From Mageeibacillus sp. UBA5770 (GTDB taxonomy: Bacteria > Bacillota_A > Clostridia > Saccharofermentanales > Saccharofermentanaceae), in contig DIEQ01000123.1 of assembly GCA_002418705.1 (NCBI GenBank), positions 1 through 6,532 on the forward strand: a stretch of 6,532 nucleotides of DNA. Direction: 5' to 3'. The notes under the pieces were generated by a model, which was given only the letters and a program-made list of their open reading frames with translations, was not told the origin of the DNA and searched no databases. Within the stretch, counting starts at the first letter, position 1, and every line of letters starts with the position of its first letter. Below, one piece after another: positions 6,405-6,532 of this stretch. The translations under genes and the position numbers were made by a program.

Positions 6405-6532
6405 CGAACATAATTGGCAGTGGAATTATTATATGCAGTAAATATGATTAAAAAATTTATAAATCATGCAAATAATGCTTGCAAAATGACTTTGTGATAA
6501 TTAAAATGAAATACATGTGATGGGAACTTGCA
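6405..6532. other. AT-rich non-coding 3' region
   Basis: No coding sequence is seen in these 128 bases. ATGATT (6444-6449) and AATCAT (6462-6467) form a weak AT-rich 6-bp inverted repeat without a following T-run, so it is a poor terminator candidate. No other terminator for the MutS-like gene was found. Confidence 0.5.
6479..6507 (+). promoter_or_regulatory. Possible promoter for a gene beyond the window
   Basis: TTGCAA (6479-6484, four of six to TTGACA) is followed after exactly 17 bp by TAAAAT (6502-6507, five of six to TATAAT). An overlapping extended -10, TGTGATAAT, lies at 6493-6501. The downstream gene is not in the window, and AT-rich DNA gives such matches by chance. Confidence 0.3.

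Noticed and set aside
6444..6467. Intrinsic terminator after the MutS-like gene
   Set aside because: The stem is only 6 bp and AT-rich, the loop is long, and no T-run follows.

Overview
The window reads as chromosomal DNA from a Gram-positive anaerobe of the Clostridia, probably close to Lachnospiraceae or Ruminococcaceae. This is inferred from purine-rich Shine-Dalgarno sites, TTG/GTG start codons, moderate GC with AT-rich intergenic gaps, and the gene families present. Those families are a secreted transglutaminase-like protein, a bacterial PH-domain protein, a sirtuin, a half-size ABC exporter and a membrane-anchored MutS-like ATPase. No species can be named from the sequence alone.

Layout: (1) 1-114 is AT-rich upstream sequence with no convincing independent gene. 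(2) 115-1140 (+) encodes an exported transglutaminase-fold protein with an intact Cys-His-Asp triad. (3) A consensus -10 box lies before 1257-1712 (+), a small PH-domain protein. It is followed after 50 bp by 1763-2677 (+), a zinc-binding NAD-dependent sirtuin, and the two probably form an operon. (4) The sirtuin gene runs tail to tail into 2650-4428 (-), an MsbA/LmrA-type ABC exporter. The two coding ends overlap by 28 bp, and a perfect 8-bp inverted repeat sits across the overlap. (5) A 122-bp divergent intergenic region separates the exporter from 4551-6404 (+), a MutS-like ATPase with two hydrophobic hairpins and no mismatch-recognition domain. (6) 6405-6532 is AT-rich and non-coding, with a possible promoter pointing out of the window.

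No mobile element, CRISPR array, tRNA or rRNA is visible. The genes do not form a pathway that the sequence demonstrates; most look like ordinary clostridial housekeeping or accessory genes. Points that deserve a second look are the membrane MutS-like protein, an 8-G run in the sirtuin's NAD-binding motif, the overlapping convergent gene ends with their hairpin, and the unusual C-terminal tails of the sirtuin and the PH-domain protein. I found no clear evidence for a wholly new system.
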